A stretch of 64,000 bases of DNA from Lachnospiraceae bacterium UBA3689 (GCA_002371465.1 DFIU01000018.1:36918-100917), one strand, 5' to 3'; shown: positions 8,869 to 18,192, numbered from the stretch's first letter. Made by a program: numbers and translations. Notes: a model not told the origin generated them from the sequence alone.

Positions 8869-9930
8869 TTATACATGAATGACCTGATGGCCCGCCGCCT
8901 TTAAAAGGCGGTTCATAATGGCCATACCCATCCTTGGGGTATCAAAAGATTCGGAAAATGCGATCTCCACGCCGTCCGCGTCGAAATCCCGCAGGATCTC
9001 AAACAAGTGCCTGGCTATGGTCTCATCCTCCGTCCGGCTGCCGATATCACGGATATCGTCCGCCCGATAGAGCTGCCTGGTCTCGTCGGCCGCAATGACC
9101 CCGACCTTCCTGCCTGCTTTCCTCGCCTTTTTTGAAAGTTCGTTGATCTTTGCGACAACAGCCTCCTGCCTGCCCTCCACGACGGTCAGGTCGCAGCGGG
9201 GCGCGTAGTGACGGTAGCGCATGCCGGGCGCCTTGGGCCGGATGCCCTTATTGGCGTTGGCGTCGAGGATCCCCGGGTCGATCTTCACTTCCCCCAGCAC
9301 CTCTTCCAACATCTGCCGGTTGATGTAGCCGGGGCGCAAAATCACCGGGACTTCTTCGGTAAAATCAACGATTGTGGATTCCAGCCCGATATCGACCTGG
9401 CCCCCATCGATGATCATGTCTATTTTTCCGTCCAGGTCCTCGATGACGTGCTGAGCCAGGGTCGGAGAGGGCCGCCCCGAAGTATTGGCGCTGGGAGCGG
9501 CGATATAACCACCCGCTGCCTCGATCAAAGCTGCCGCCACCGGGTGGACCGGCATACGGACCGCAACCGTGGCAAGACCTCCGCTCGTCTCATAAGGGAC
9601 CAGATCTGTCTTTTCAAAGATCATGGTGAGGGGACCGGGCCAGTAGGCCTGCGCCAGCTTTTTTGCCGCCTCCGGCACTCTCTTTACGATGGGGGCCAGA
9701 TGGTCCAGATCCGCGATGTGGACAATCAGGGGATTGTCGGAGGGTCGGCCCTTAGCGGCATAGATCTTCTTCGACGCCTCCGGATTCAAGGCGTCCCCTC
9801 CCAGACCATACACGGTCTCCGTCGGAAAGGCGACCAGGCCGCCTTTCTTCAGGATCTCCCCGCCCCGCCGGATGGCGTCAAGAGAATCCTCGACCCGGGC
9901 GGGGTCCACCCTTACCAGTTCTGTTTTCAT
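8869..9930 (-). CDS. L-threonylcarbamoyladenylate synthase (Sua5 type)
   Basis: The 353-residue product has an N-terminal YrdC domain (KGGLVAFPTETVYGLGGDA, KGRPSDNPLIVHI, PSANTSGRPSPT) and the additional C-terminal Sua5 domain, so it is the long Sua5/YwlC form rather than short TsaC. It makes threonylcarbamoyl-AMP from threonine, bicarbonate and ATP for the t6A37 modification of ANN-reading tRNAs. It is the first of a close group with upp, dCMP deaminase and proS. The 155 bases upstream of it contain only a short GC-rich hairpin near 10030. Confidence 0.93.
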   Translation of the reverse strand: MKTELVRVDPARVEDSLDAIRRGGEILKKGGLVAFPTETVYGLGGDALNPEASKKIYAAKGRPSDNPLIVHIADLDHLAPIVKRVPEAAKKLAQAYWPGPLTMIFEKTDLVPYETSGGLATVAVRMPVHPVAAALIEAAGGYIAAPSANTSGRPSPTLAQHVIEDLDGKIDMIIDGGQVDIGLESTIVDFTEEVPVILRPGYINRQMLEEVLGEVKIDPGILDANANKGIRPKAPGMRYRHYAPRCDLTVVEGRQEAVVAKINELSKKARKAGRKVGVIAADETRQLYRADDIRDIGSRTEDETIARHLFEILRDFDADGVEIAFSESFDTPRMGMAIMNRLLKAAGHQVIHV

Positions 9931-10085
9931 GCTTTCTTTCTGTCTCTTTCCATTCTTACTTTTAGTAGAATTTCCTACTCACAAACCAGGCTCTGACACG
10001 TTCTCTTCAAAGCCTGCCTGTAAAACGCGCCCTGGCGCTTTTTCTTTATAATCTGCTTACCAAAGCATTTCTCTAAACCTTAACT

Positions 10086-10754
10086 TCAAGCTTCTCCAGC
10101 CGAGACATTTTCCTCGTCATCGTCCAGATCCAGGTCGTCGTCAAAGCTGAGCCCGAATTCCCTTAAGTCCAGGTCGTCCTCGGAAAAGTCGTCCTCATCC
10201 TCCGGGTCGATGTTGATGTCGTCGAGGGACGCCGGCATACTCTGGATGATCTCGTGGACTTCTTTATAGGACTGCATAAACTTCTTCTGCATCTGGTTGA
10301 ACATATCGACGATGTCGTTCATCTCGTCCTGAACCGCCAGGTACTTCTTCTTGCCGTCCGTCAGCTTGGCGTCAATCTCCCCCTGGACGGAGCTGACGCG
10401 GCGCTTCGCCTCCTCATCGGCGTCAGCCAGCAGGCGGTCAGCCCGGGTCTGGGCGTCAGTCACGATCTGATCGCCCTTGATCTTGGACTCATAGAGCAGT
10501 TCCCCGATCTGCTGGTAATTGTCGATATACTTCTGGTACTTGTTCTGTATGTCGCTCTGCAGGCGGTCCACCTGCTCGTCCTTCATGACGATGCGGTTCT
10601 TCAGCTCATTGATGACCTTCTCCCGGCGGCGGACCTCCTTTTCAAGAGCTGCCACCTGCTTGCCGTGTTCTTCCTCTTCCTTCTGGATATACTGAAGAAC
10701 CTCGTCCTTGTCAAACCCGTTCAGTGTCCGTTTAAACATGGTGTAGTCGTTCAT
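10086..10754 (-). CDS. DivIVA-like coiled-coil protein
   Basis: The 222-residue protein begins with a pattern like the DivIVA/GpsB N-terminus (FKRTLNGFDKDEVLQYIQK). A long charged coiled coil follows (about residues 20-170), and it ends in a very acidic tail with runs of Asp and Glu. DivIVA-type proteins sense membrane curvature and scaffold division or cell-wall machinery. The start at 10754 (AAAGGAG upstream) follows the GH18 gene by 29 bases, which fits an envelope role. The family call is moderate; it could be another ATP synthase-B-like coiled coil. Confidence 0.6.
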   Translation of the reverse strand: MNDYTMFKRTLNGFDKDEVLQYIQKEEEEHGKQVAALEKEVRRREKVINELKNRIVMKDEQVDRLQSDIQNKYQKYIDNYQQIGELLYESKIKGDQIVTDAQTRADRLLADADEEAKRRVSSVQGEIDAKLTDGKKKYLAVQDEMNDIVDMFNQMQKKFMQSYKEVHEIIQSMPASLDDINIDPEDEDDFSEDDLDLREFGLSFDDDLDLDDDEENVSAGEA

Positions 10755-10783
10755 ACTCCCCGACTCCTTTCTGCCTGTCCCCT

Positions 10784-12490
10784 TCAGGCAAGATACTGGT
10801 CTATGACTGCCCAGATGCCGCGATCTTCCTGGCCAAGCTTCCACTCCGCTACACCGGCAGCGCCCAGGCTGCTGATGACCTCCATTTTCGCTTTCACGGA
10901 AGCTTCATCCTCCATCCACATCTGATAGGTTGTGCCGTTGCTCTCCGCCTTGCCGTAGTTCTGCCCCTTATTCTCATCAAAGGTCAGATTCATGCCCAGG
11001 CTCTTAGCCGCAGCGGCTGCATCGGACATGCCGTAGGCGGTACTCCCCGGAGCCCCGCTTCCGTCCGTTGTCCATAGGCGTGTATAAAATGGAATAGCCG
11101 CGATCAGTTTGGATGCCGGAACTTCCTGCAGCGTATCCTCAAGCCCCTTCCTGACAAATGGCAGGGAAGCGACAGAACCTGCCTTCTCTGCCCCGTCCGT
11201 ATGCTCGTCGTAGCACATGGTAACCACATAGTCGGCGACCCGAGCCTGCTCCCGCCGGTCCATATAGCGGGTAAAGGTCGGCACATAGTTGTCGACGGAA
11301 AGGGCAATGCCCCGCTTTTTGCACTCGACAGCAAGCTCCCGGACCAGCTCCAAAAAGGAAGGAGAGCTTGCCTTGGTCACCTGCTCGAAGTCGATATTGA
11401 GCCCGTCCGCTTTGGACTGATCCAGTCCCTGCATGACTGCCCTGACAATCTTATCCCGGTTCTGCCAGGTGGACAGAGCCTCCGCCGTCGCGTCTGCCGA
11501 GGCGACGCCGCCGTCAAAATCATTCATGACTGCCCATACCTTCATGCCCTTTTGATGGGCATTTTCCACATAGGCAGGACTGGCAAGAGAGGTCATCTCC
11601 CCCTGCTTATTTTTAAGGAAGAACCAGGTAGGCGCGATCACGTTGACCCCGGTCACGTTCTGGACCGCTGTCTCGAATGCAGCGTTTGCCGCCTGGCTGG
11701 TCGTTTGGTGAAAGACCATGTTGATCTTTCCATCCCCAAAGGGAGCGGGACTCTCCTCAAAAAGAGGCTGATGCTCCATGGTCTCCTGCCGGTAGCCGGT
11801 CAGGTTCTGATCCTCCACATAACCGACATAACCGTCTTCCGTCGCGACACGGGTCCAGCCCTCTGCCTTGCCCGCAAGAGCAGTCCCATCCGCCCCGACA
11901 TCGAGGGTTCTTAGGGTCTCCCCCTTACTCCCGTCCTTGATGATATCCGCCTTGATCGAGGCTTCTTTACGAATGGGGGCGGGGGCGCTTAAGTCCGCCG
12001 CCGGATAGGTAAAGACCGTGTCAATGACGACCCGCCTGGGGGCGTCCAGTTCCCGGACCTCCAGGTCCGTCTTTTCCTTTAGATAATCGAGGGAAATGTA
12101 GAGGACACCGTTTAAGATCTCTGCCTCTTTCCCCTTGGTGACGCCGCCGTCCGCCAGGTCCAGCATGATCTTCTCCTTGGGCGTCGTCACAATCAGCATG
12201 CGGCTGGCTTCTTCATAATAAAAGCTCTTGCTGATCTGACCGGCAACCGTCGGATAGGCGAGGTAGATCCTGCCGTCGATGATCCTGCCCTTATCCGGCG
12301 CCAGGACAGAACCGGCAGTGACTGCCACCTGGTCCTCCCCTGCTCCGAAATACGCTTCGGGCGTCTCATGTGCCCTGGACGGCAGCTTCTTTCCGACCAG
12401 GTAAAAGGCAGCTCCCGCCGCTGCGATCACAACCGCCAGCAGCAGGACGACCAGGGTCGGATTGCTCTTTTTCTTCTTTTTATATTTCAT
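10784..12490 (-). CDS. Membrane-anchored GH18-family glycosidase with SH3-like domain
   Basis: The 568-residue protein has one N-terminal membrane anchor (about residues 8-30) and a stalk region resembling copper-amine-oxidase-N-like repeats. A bacterial SH3-type domain lies near residues 175-235 (GWTRVATEDGYVGYV). A C-terminal GH18 barrel carries DGLNIDFEQ, whose Glu near residue 365 is the expected acid catalyst. This is the YaaH/spore-lytic-like architecture acting on N-acetylglucosamine bonds of peptidoglycan. It is the first gene of a pair with the DivIVA-like gene. Substrate and activity are inferred from family only. Confidence 0.85.
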   Translation of the reverse strand: MKYKKKKKSNPTLVVLLLAVVIAAAGAAFYLVGKKLPSRAHETPEAYFGAGEDQVAVTAGSVLAPDKGRIIDGRIYLAYPTVAGQISKSFYYEEASRMLIVTTPKEKIMLDLADGGVTKGKEAEILNGVLYISLDYLKEKTDLEVRELDAPRRVVIDTVFTYPAADLSAPAPIRKEASIKADIIKDGSKGETLRTLDVGADGTALAGKAEGWTRVATEDGYVGYVEDQNLTGYRQETMEHQPLFEESPAPFGDGKINMVFHQTTSQAANAAFETAVQNVTGVNVIAPTWFFLKNKQGEMTSLASPAYVENAHQKGMKVWAVMNDFDGGVASADATAEALSTWQNRDKIVRAVMQGLDQSKADGLNIDFEQVTKASSPSFLELVRELAVECKKRGIALSVDNYVPTFTRYMDRREQARVADYVVTMCYDEHTDGAEKAGSVASLPFVRKGLEDTLQEVPASKLIAAIPFYTRLWTTDGSGAPGSTAYGMSDAAAAAKSLGMNLTFDENKGQNYGKAESNGTTYQMWMEDEASVKAKMEVISSLGAAGVAEWKLGQEDRGIWAVIDQYLA

Positions 12491-12651
12491 ATAACCCCAT
12501 TTCCCAGAGTCTTTGGCATCTTTTCCATCACAATCAGAGTTATTTTATCATTGTCTTCCGCTTTTGTACATATCAATGGTCCGTCCCATCTTCACTCCAT
12601 ATTCAGTCCGTCTTCACTGAAACCGCAGTCCCGCCGCCTCCTTCCATACAA

Positions 12652-12721
12652 AAGGACAGGACCTCCGGATGCGGTGTGTACAGCGCGGGATGAAGCTCGC
12701 GGCATCGGAAGTCCTGTCCTT
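12652..12721. other. Long imperfect inverted repeat between two minus-strand genes
   Basis: Arms of about 20 bases (12652-12672 and 12702-12721) share the AGGACAGGAC/GTCCTGTCCT core with one mismatch and one bulge, around a loop of about 29 bases. It lies downstream of the small 12773-13000 gene and upstream of the GH18 gene, so it may end the former's transcript. The following T-run on the minus strand is only four bases. The rest of the 12491-12772 gap shows nothing I can name. Confidence 0.5.
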
Positions 12722-12772
12722 AGATTGTTCGATTTTGCGTTTTAAATTTTATGGGTTTACACGATAGGTTCC

Positions 12773-13000
12773 TTATAGGTCCTCTTCCGGAACCCTGGTA
12801 AAATTGACTCTGACCACCTTCCCTCTTCCGTCATAGACCATATCCCACATATAGGTTGCGGAATTGTCCCTGACCATGGCTGCCGCAAGCTGCTTGGGCC
12901 TGACTTTCACCCCTTCGGGACAGTACAGGCTGCAGCCGCTTTGTTCAAGCGCCTTAAATTCCTGTTTGTACTGTTTGTACAGTCCGTCTGCTTTCGACAT
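12773..13000 (-). CDS. Small conserved-type protein of unknown function
   Basis: This 75-residue soluble protein (MSKADGLYKQYKQEF at the start, then VRPKQLAAAMVRDNSATYMWDM) has no motif that I recognise. The frame is open to 13228, but the start at 13000 is preferred because an AGGAAACGGAG ribosome site precedes it and the upstream residues look random. It is divergent from mecA across 268 bases. Sequence texture is protein-like; no function is assigned. Confidence 0.6.
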   Translation of the reverse strand: MSKADGLYKQYKQEFKALEQSGCSLYCPEGVKVRPKQLAAAMVRDNSATYMWDMVYDGRGKVVRVNFTRVPEEDL

Positions 13001-13183
13001 GGTACTCCGTTTCCTGTGAGATCTTTTGGAAAAAACGATGCGGGAACCGCACCTTTTGAACAACGAAAGGAAAGGCCTTTTCTTTATTGTCAGGATAAGC
13101 CCGGCTCCCCGGGCGGTCAATGGATTTGTTAAAACATCCGTAAATCGGGCGACAGAACCCAAATATCGTGACAGTTTGCCGCA

Positions 13184-13212
13184 TTTACAGATCAAAACAG
13201 GAAAGGTATAAT
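13184..13212 (+). promoter_or_regulatory. mecA promoter
   Basis: TTTACA (13184-13189), a 17-base spacer and TATAAT (13207-13212) lie about 57 bases before the mecA start. Confidence 0.65.
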
Positions 13213-13268
13213 GGCACAAACAGAACAAAAACAGTCGGTTTTATTTTAATCAAAGTCAGGTGATATTT

Positions 13269-14009
13269 TTGAAAATAGAAAAGATCAACGATAACAAAAT
13301 CAAATGTACCCTAACCCAGGAGGACCTTAAGAGCCGCAATATCAAAAGCAGCGAACTGGTCTACGGGTCCGACAAGGCAAGGGCCCTCTTTAGGGACATG
13401 ATGACCAAAGCGTTTGAAGAGGTCGGCTTTCAGGCGGACAATATTCCTCTCATGATCGAGGCAATTCCCGAGAAGCAGAACGCCCTGGTCCTGATCATTT
13501 CCAAGGTGGAGAACCCGGACGAAGTGGATACCCGCTTTGCCAAGCTCTCCCCCTCACCGGTCACCGGTCAGCCCAAAGAGGACCTGAACGTGGAGGGCGC
13601 CGATGACATTATCGACATCTATCAGAAACTGCGGAGCGGCACCAAGAAGGCTGCAACCGACCGCAAGAAGGCGAGCGGCAAAAAGAGCGGGACCGAGCAG
13701 AAGAAGGCTCCCATCAGCCTGATCCGCCTCTACCGTTTCGATACGCTCGATACGGTCATCGCGGCCGCGAAGGCTCTGGGCAAGTTCTACAGCGGGTCCA
13801 ATTCTCTCTTCCGCCTAAAAAAAGAGGGGACCTACAACCTGGTCATCCACCAGTCCTCCCACACGCCGGAGGAATTCAACAAGGTCTGCAACATCCTCTC
13901 CGAATACGGCGTCGGAGAAGCCTATTCCCGGGCTGCCGCCGCCCACCTGTCCGAGCATGAAGAAGCGGTCCTGTCCTATAACGCCCTGCAACAGCTGGCA
14001 AAACTCTAA
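13269..14009 (+). CDS. mecA: Adaptor protein MecA
   Basis: MecA delivers substrates to the ClpC ATPase for degradation by ClpCP. The product of about 246 residues has the family N-terminus (KIEKINDNKIKCTLTQEDL), a linker rich in Lys, Ala and Gly near residue 125-145, and the C-terminal ClpC-binding domain. A TTG start at 13269 is favoured over the GTG at 13260. It matches the usual MKIE beginning and has AGGTGAT at correct distance, whereas the GTG lies within that ribosome site. It is monocistronic, with its own promoter and a strong terminator. Confidence 0.9.
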   Translation: MKIEKINDNKIKCTLTQEDLKSRNIKSSELVYGSDKARALFRDMMTKAFEEVGFQADNIPLMIEAIPEKQNALVLIISKVENPDEVDTRFAKLSPSPVTGQPKEDLNVEGADDIIDIYQKLRSGTKKAATDRKKASGKKSGTEQKKAPISLIRLYRFDTLDTVIAAAKALGKFYSGSNSLFRLKKEGTYNLVIHQSSHTPEEFNKVCNILSEYGVGEAYSRAAAAHLSEHEEAVLSYNALQQLAKL

Positions 14010-14077
14010 GCCGCGAGCTTAATCGATCCAGCGGGATCTTCCGATCCCTGCTTGATCTGTCCATAAAAATCGATCAC

Positions 14078-14114
14078 AAAAAAATCATCCTGCATCTTGC
14101 AGGATGATTTTTTT
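14078..14114. terminator. Perfect bidirectional terminator between mecA and ferredoxin gene
   Basis: A ten-base perfect stem (TCATCCTGCA/TGCAGGATGA) has a three-base loop and is flanked by seven As and seven Ts. It can end mecA on the plus strand and the ferredoxin transcript on the minus strand. Confidence 0.92.
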
Positions 14115-14136
14115 ATCTTGTCAGGGGAATTTTCGA

Positions 14137-14307
14137 TCAGCCCTGGGAGATCGCGCCGGTCGGGCATGCAGCTGCGCAAGTCCCGCAGTCTATGCACTCA
14201 TCCGGATTGATTTCGTAATGAGATTCGCCCTCAGAAATAGCGCCTACCGGGCACTCGCCTACGCATGTTCCGCAGCTTACACATTCATCAGAAATTACAT
14301 ATGCCAT
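14137..14307 (-). CDS. Two-cluster [4Fe-4S] ferredoxin
   Basis: The 56-residue protein consists of two CxxCxxCxxxCP motifs (CVSCGTCVGECP and CIDCGTCAAACP), the classic clostridial ferredoxin carrying two [4Fe-4S] clusters. It is a low-potential electron carrier for pyruvate oxidation, hydrogenase or Rnf-type reactions. The start at 14307 has TAAGGAGG upstream. The longer open frame to 14382 would run through the lysC terminator and is rejected. It stands alone between terminators. Confidence 0.96.
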   Translation of the reverse strand: MAYVISDECVSCGTCVGECPVGAISEGESHYEINPDECIDCGTCAAACPTGAISQG

Positions 14308-14364
14308 AATTAAATTCCTCCTTAGAATTCGTATAGAATACTTTCTAAAGAACAGGATAAGGCA

Positions 14365-14406
14365 TAAAAAAGTAAAATGCAAGAAAAATAAATCCTTGCA
14401 TTTTAC
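14365..14406 (-). terminator. Intrinsic terminator after lysC
   Basis: A perfect 12-base stem (GTAAAATGCAAG/CTTGCATTTTAC, 14372-14406) is followed on the minus strand by six Ts. It lies 75 bases after the lysC stop. Confidence 0.88.
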
Positions 14407-14481
14407 TCGGCATTCAGTTATAATACCATAACTTTAATTAGACATAGCTAACTCCAATTTTTCTAAGAGGCAGCTCAAACC

Positions 14482-15693
14482 TCATTCTTCGCCCAGTCCG
14501 AAGGCATCATGGACGGCGTTGACCGCCCGCTCCCCGTCCCGTTCACTGATGAGGACCGTCACCCGGATCTCGGACGTCGAGATCATATTGATATTGATAT
14601 CCTCATTATAAAGAGCTTCAAACATCTTGGCGGCAACGCCCGGATTGGACATCATGCCCGCGCCAACGATGGACAGCTTGGCGACCTCCTTATTGATGCT
14701 GAGGTCCCGGTAATGGAGCCGGGTCTGGCTGTCCTGCAGCAGCTGCATGGCGTCGTCCGCGTCGTCGTCGCTTACGGTAAAGGAGATATCCTTTAACCCG
14801 TCCCGGCCGATGGACTGTAAAATCACATCGATATTGATATTTGCCTTAGCCAGCACATCAAAGAGCTTAAAGGCGACGCCCGGCTCATCCCTAAGACCGA
14901 TCACAGAGATCCGGTCCGCTGACTTGTCCAAAGCCACGCCGCTGATCAACATTTTCTCCACGTTTACCCTCTCCTCAACAATGGTTCCCTCTGACCGGTT
15001 CAGAGAAGACCGGACAATCAGCCTGACCTCATACTTCTTTGCCATCTCCACCGACCGGTTGTGGAGAACTCCGGCTCCCAGGGTGGACAAATCCAGCATC
15101 TCATCGTAGGTGATCTCGGGAAGTTTTCTTGCCTTGGGGCAGATCCTGGGATCTGCGGTGTAAACGCCGTCGACATCGGTGTAGATTTCACAGGCGTCGG
15201 CGTGAAGAGACGCCGCCAGGGCGACAGCGGTCGTATCAGATCCGCCCCTGCCCAGAGTTGTGAAGTCATCGTACTTGTTGACACCCTGAAAACCGGTCAC
15301 AATGACGATCTTCCGGTCCTCCAGTTCGTGCATGATCCGGTCTGTATCGATTCGCTTAAGTCTCGCACTGCCGTAACGGCTGGTCGTGTGCATGGGGACC
15401 TGAAAGGCATTGAGGGAAACCGCCCTGACTCCCAGCCTGTCCATCGCCATCGCCATCATGGCGGCGCTGACCTGTTCCCCGGTCGCCAGCAGCATATCCA
15501 GCTCTCTTTTGGGAGGCTTTTCATTGACCTTGTGGGCAAGATCAATCAGCTCATCCGTCGTCTGATCCATAGCGGACAGGACCACGACCACATCGTCACC
15601 CCGGCTGTAATCTTCGATACAGCGGGCTGCGATCTTCATGATCCGGTCCGGATTGCCGACGGACGTCCCCCCGAACTTTTTGACAATTAACAT
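14482..15693 (-). CDS. lysC: Aspartate kinase
   Basis: The 403-residue kinase starts with the KFGGTSVG nucleotide-binding motif, has the GRGGSDTTAVALAA loop, and ends in two ACT domains for feedback control by amino acids. It phosphorylates aspartate as the first step to lysine, threonine and methionine. It follows hom by 34 bases, so the first and third enzymes of the branch are made together. No lysine riboswitch is visible upstream. Which amino acid inhibits it cannot be told. Confidence 0.94.
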   Translation of the reverse strand: MLIVKKFGGTSVGNPDRIMKIAARCIEDYSRGDDVVVVLSAMDQTTDELIDLAHKVNEKPPKRELDMLLATGEQVSAAMMAMAMDRLGVRAVSLNAFQVPMHTTSRYGSARLKRIDTDRIMHELEDRKIVIVTGFQGVNKYDDFTTLGRGGSDTTAVALAASLHADACEIYTDVDGVYTADPRICPKARKLPEITYDEMLDLSTLGAGVLHNRSVEMAKKYEVRLIVRSSLNRSEGTIVEERVNVEKMLISGVALDKSADRISVIGLRDEPGVAFKLFDVLAKANINIDVILQSIGRDGLKDISFTVSDDDADDAMQLLQDSQTRLHYRDLSINKEVAKLSIVGAGMMSNPGVAAKMFEALYNEDININMISTSEIRVTVLISERDGERAVNAVHDAFGLGEE

Positions 15694-15727
15694 GTTCCCT
15701 GCTTCCCCTCATTCTTCCGAATGGGCT

Positions 15728-16948
15728 TTATTTTTCTTCTTTCTTGCCTCTTCTGAACCACTTGATCACCTGGTCCGAGGAGGCGGCCTTAGCCTTAAAG
15801 TCTTTCTCCGGCATGACTTCGGTCAAGAAGCCGATCTCGCCATCATGTCCCTCCAACTTGGTCAGATCAGAGATTTCGCCAAAAAGCTTCCTGGCGTCGG
15901 ACGCCAGCCCCTTAAAGCGGACGAAGAAGGATCTTGCCACGTCCCCGACCGGCATCAGAGTCAGTTCCTCGGCGCTGTAGTCGGATTTAATCGACACATG
16001 CAGGTGCTTGGCGGCGTCGATGACGTCTCCGACGACGGCACTCGCCGTCGGCAAGGAACCCGCTCCGCTGCCGTAATACATAGTAGTTCCAACGGCGTTG
16101 CCCTTAACCATGACGGCGTTCATAACCCCGTCGACCGCAGTCAGGGGGTTCTCCTTGCCGATCATCATGGGGGCGACCGACGCCCAGATACCGCCCTCTT
16201 CGCGCCGGCTGGTCGCGATCAGTTTGATCCTGGTATTGATGGCTCTGGCGTAGGCGATATCGACCGCATCCACATCCGTGATACCTTCTGTCTCAATCTG
16301 CCTATAGGAAATGTGCCTGCCGTAGGCAAGGGATGAGAGGATGGCGATCTTCCGGCAGGCGTCCCAGCCCTCCACATCCGCCTCCGGATGCAGCTCGGCA
16401 AAGCCGTTTGCCTGCGCCTCTTTGAGCGCCGTATCGAAATCCTTGCCCTCTTCCGCCATACTGGTCAGGATATAGTTGGTCGTTCCGTTTAAGATGCCGG
16501 TCACTTCCTCAATTTCTTCCGCCGTCAGCGACGAATTCAGCACCCGGATAATGGGGATGCCGCCTCCGCAGCTGGCTTCAAAAAGATAGTTGACGTTATT
16601 CTGGTCCGCAAGAGTCCTAAGCTCGACTCCGTATTCCGCGACCAGCTCCTTATTGGACGTACAGACGTTTTTCCCTGCCAGAAGAGCCTCTTTGGTGAAA
16701 TTGTAGGCAGCTTTTAAGCCGCCCATGGTCTCGACGACGATCGAAACATCCGGATCCTGTAGGATATCGTTGAAATCGTGGGTGATCAGGCCTTCATTGG
16801 GATCCCCCGGGAAGTCCCGCAGGTCCAGGATATATTTGACATGGAGCCGGTCTCCGACCCGGCGGGCGATGGCGTCGGCGTTCATCCGAATCACTTCCGC
16901 GACGCCGGCGCCGACGGTCCCGTAACCCATGACTGCTACTTCGATCAT
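15728..16948 (-). CDS. hom: Homoserine dehydrogenase
   Basis: The 406-residue enzyme reduces aspartate semialdehyde to homoserine with NAD(P)H. It shows the nucleotide fold GYGTVGAG, the catalytic-domain segments SCGGGIPIIRVL and GILNGTTNYIL, and a C-terminal ACT domain for threonine feedback. The start at 16948 is preferred to 16978 because GAGGAGGGGG precedes it. It lies 33 bases after prfB and 34 before lysC. Confidence 0.94.
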   Translation of the reverse strand: MIEVAVMGYGTVGAGVAEVIRMNADAIARRVGDRLHVKYILDLRDFPGDPNEGLITHDFNDILQDPDVSIVVETMGGLKAAYNFTKEALLAGKNVCTSNKELVAEYGVELRTLADQNNVNYLFEASCGGGIPIIRVLNSSLTAEEIEEVTGILNGTTNYILTSMAEEGKDFDTALKEAQANGFAELHPEADVEGWDACRKIAILSSLAYGRHISYRQIETEGITDVDAVDIAYARAINTRIKLIATSRREEGGIWASVAPMMIGKENPLTAVDGVMNAVMVKGNAVGTTMYYGSGAGSLPTASAVVGDVIDAAKHLHVSIKSDYSAEELTLMPVGDVARSFFVRFKGLASDARKLFGEISDLTKLEGHDGEIGFLTEVMPEKDFKAKAASSDQVIKWFRRGKKEEK

Positions 16949-16981
16949 AGTTTCCCCCTCCTCATTGATAAGATGCATCCC

Positions 16982-18128
16982 TTAGCTGTGAGCCGCGTCC
17001 GGCTTGTCGGTCGTATCCATGTTGCCCAGCGCCGTCCACTTGAGGTAGGCGTTGATAAAGGGATCGATTCCGCCGTCCAGAACCTTCTGGGCGTTGGACT
17101 GTTCCTCACCGGTTCTCAGGTCCTTAATCAGCTGATAGGGCTGTAGGAAATAGGACCGGATCTGGTTGCCCCAGGCAATTTCCGTGACTTTTCCCCGGAT
17201 ATCGTCCAGCTTCTCCGCATTTTCCTGCTGCTTGAGCATAAAAAGCTTGACCTTCAGTTCCTGGAAGGCCTTGTCCTTGTTCTGGAACTGGGACCGCTCA
17301 TTCTGACAGGTGACGACAATGCCGGTCGGAAAATGCGTAATCCGGATGGCGGAGGACGTCTTGTTGATGTGCTGTCCGCCGGCTCCGGAGGACCGATAGG
17401 TATCGATCCGGATATCCTTGGGATCGATCTCGATGTCCAGATCCTCTTCGATGTCCGGCATGACTTCGCAGGAGGAAAAAGAGGTCTGTCTCTTGCCGTT
17501 CGCGTTGAAGGGAGAGATACGAACCAGACGATGGACGCCGTGTTCCGATTTCAAAAGCCCGTAGGCGTTCTCCCCGTTGACCTGGAAGGTGACGGATTTT
17601 AAGCCGGCTTCATCGCCTTCAAGAGAATCTAAGACTTCGATCTCAAAGCCGTGCGCATCCGCCCAGCGGGTGTACATACGGTACAGCATACTGGTCCAGT
17701 CCATGGCTTCCGTTCCGCCGGTTCCGGCGTGCAGGGTCACAATGGCATTGCAGTTGTCGTACTCTCCCGAAAGGAGGGTCTTCATCCGGATGGCTTCAAA
17801 GTTCTGTTTGAAATCCTCAAACATCTCCTGGATCTCCGGCACCATAGCCGTATCCGCTTCCTCGTCCGTCATCTCAATCATGTCCCGGATATCGTCGCGC
17901 TCCTGCACGACCTTCTGATACCCTTCGACATCATTTTTGAGATTTCCGAGGTTCTTCATCTTCTTCTGGGCAGCTTCCGCATCGTCCCAGAAGTTTGGTT
18001 CTTCCATTTCTCTGTTTAATTCCTGGATTTGACGCTCTTTACTGGCGAGGTCAAAGTGAGTCCCTCATTTCAACTAAAGGCTCATCGTAGGAATTCAATT
18101 CAAGTCTGATTGGATCTAACTCTACCAT
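16982..18128 (-). CDS. prfB: Peptide chain release factor 2, with programmed +1 frameshift
   Basis: Release factor 2 recognises UGA and UAA. The large frame (18007-16982) contains the GGQ loop (SSGAGGQHINKTSSA) and the SPF anticodon-like motif, but begins abruptly. Upstream, an ATG at 18126-18128 with a GAGGGTGAG ribosome site opens 25 codons in another frame. These end in CTT-TGA-C at 18050-18056; slipping +1 there joins it in frame to ...LDLASKERQIQELNRE and the main frame. The full product is about 381 residues. Low release factor favours the slip, giving autoregulation. The two-frame reading is seen directly; the mechanism is established for the family. hom and lysC follow. Confidence 0.96.
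18050..18065 (-). promoter_or_regulatory. prfB recoding site
   Basis: The slippery CTT TGA C (18050-18056) is preceded by an internal Shine-Dalgarno-like AGGGA a few bases upstream, the arrangement known to stimulate +1 frameshifting in bacterial prfB. Skipping the T at 18053 restores the main frame. Confidence 0.93.
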
Positions 18129-18192
18129 TTAGTCTCACCCTCTTTCACGGACATCTTCGGTAAATAAAAATGTCCTGGCTGTGATATTTTTC

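Noticed and set aside
10015..10055. Short GC-rich hairpin followed by Ts between the DivIVA-like gene and the Sua5 gene
   Set aside because: The four-base stem (GCGC/GCGC) is weak and its T-run points to the plus strand, where no gene ends.
16949..16981. Lysine, threonine or SAM riboswitch before hom-lysC
   Set aside because: Only 33 bases separate hom from prfB, too short for any known aptamer.
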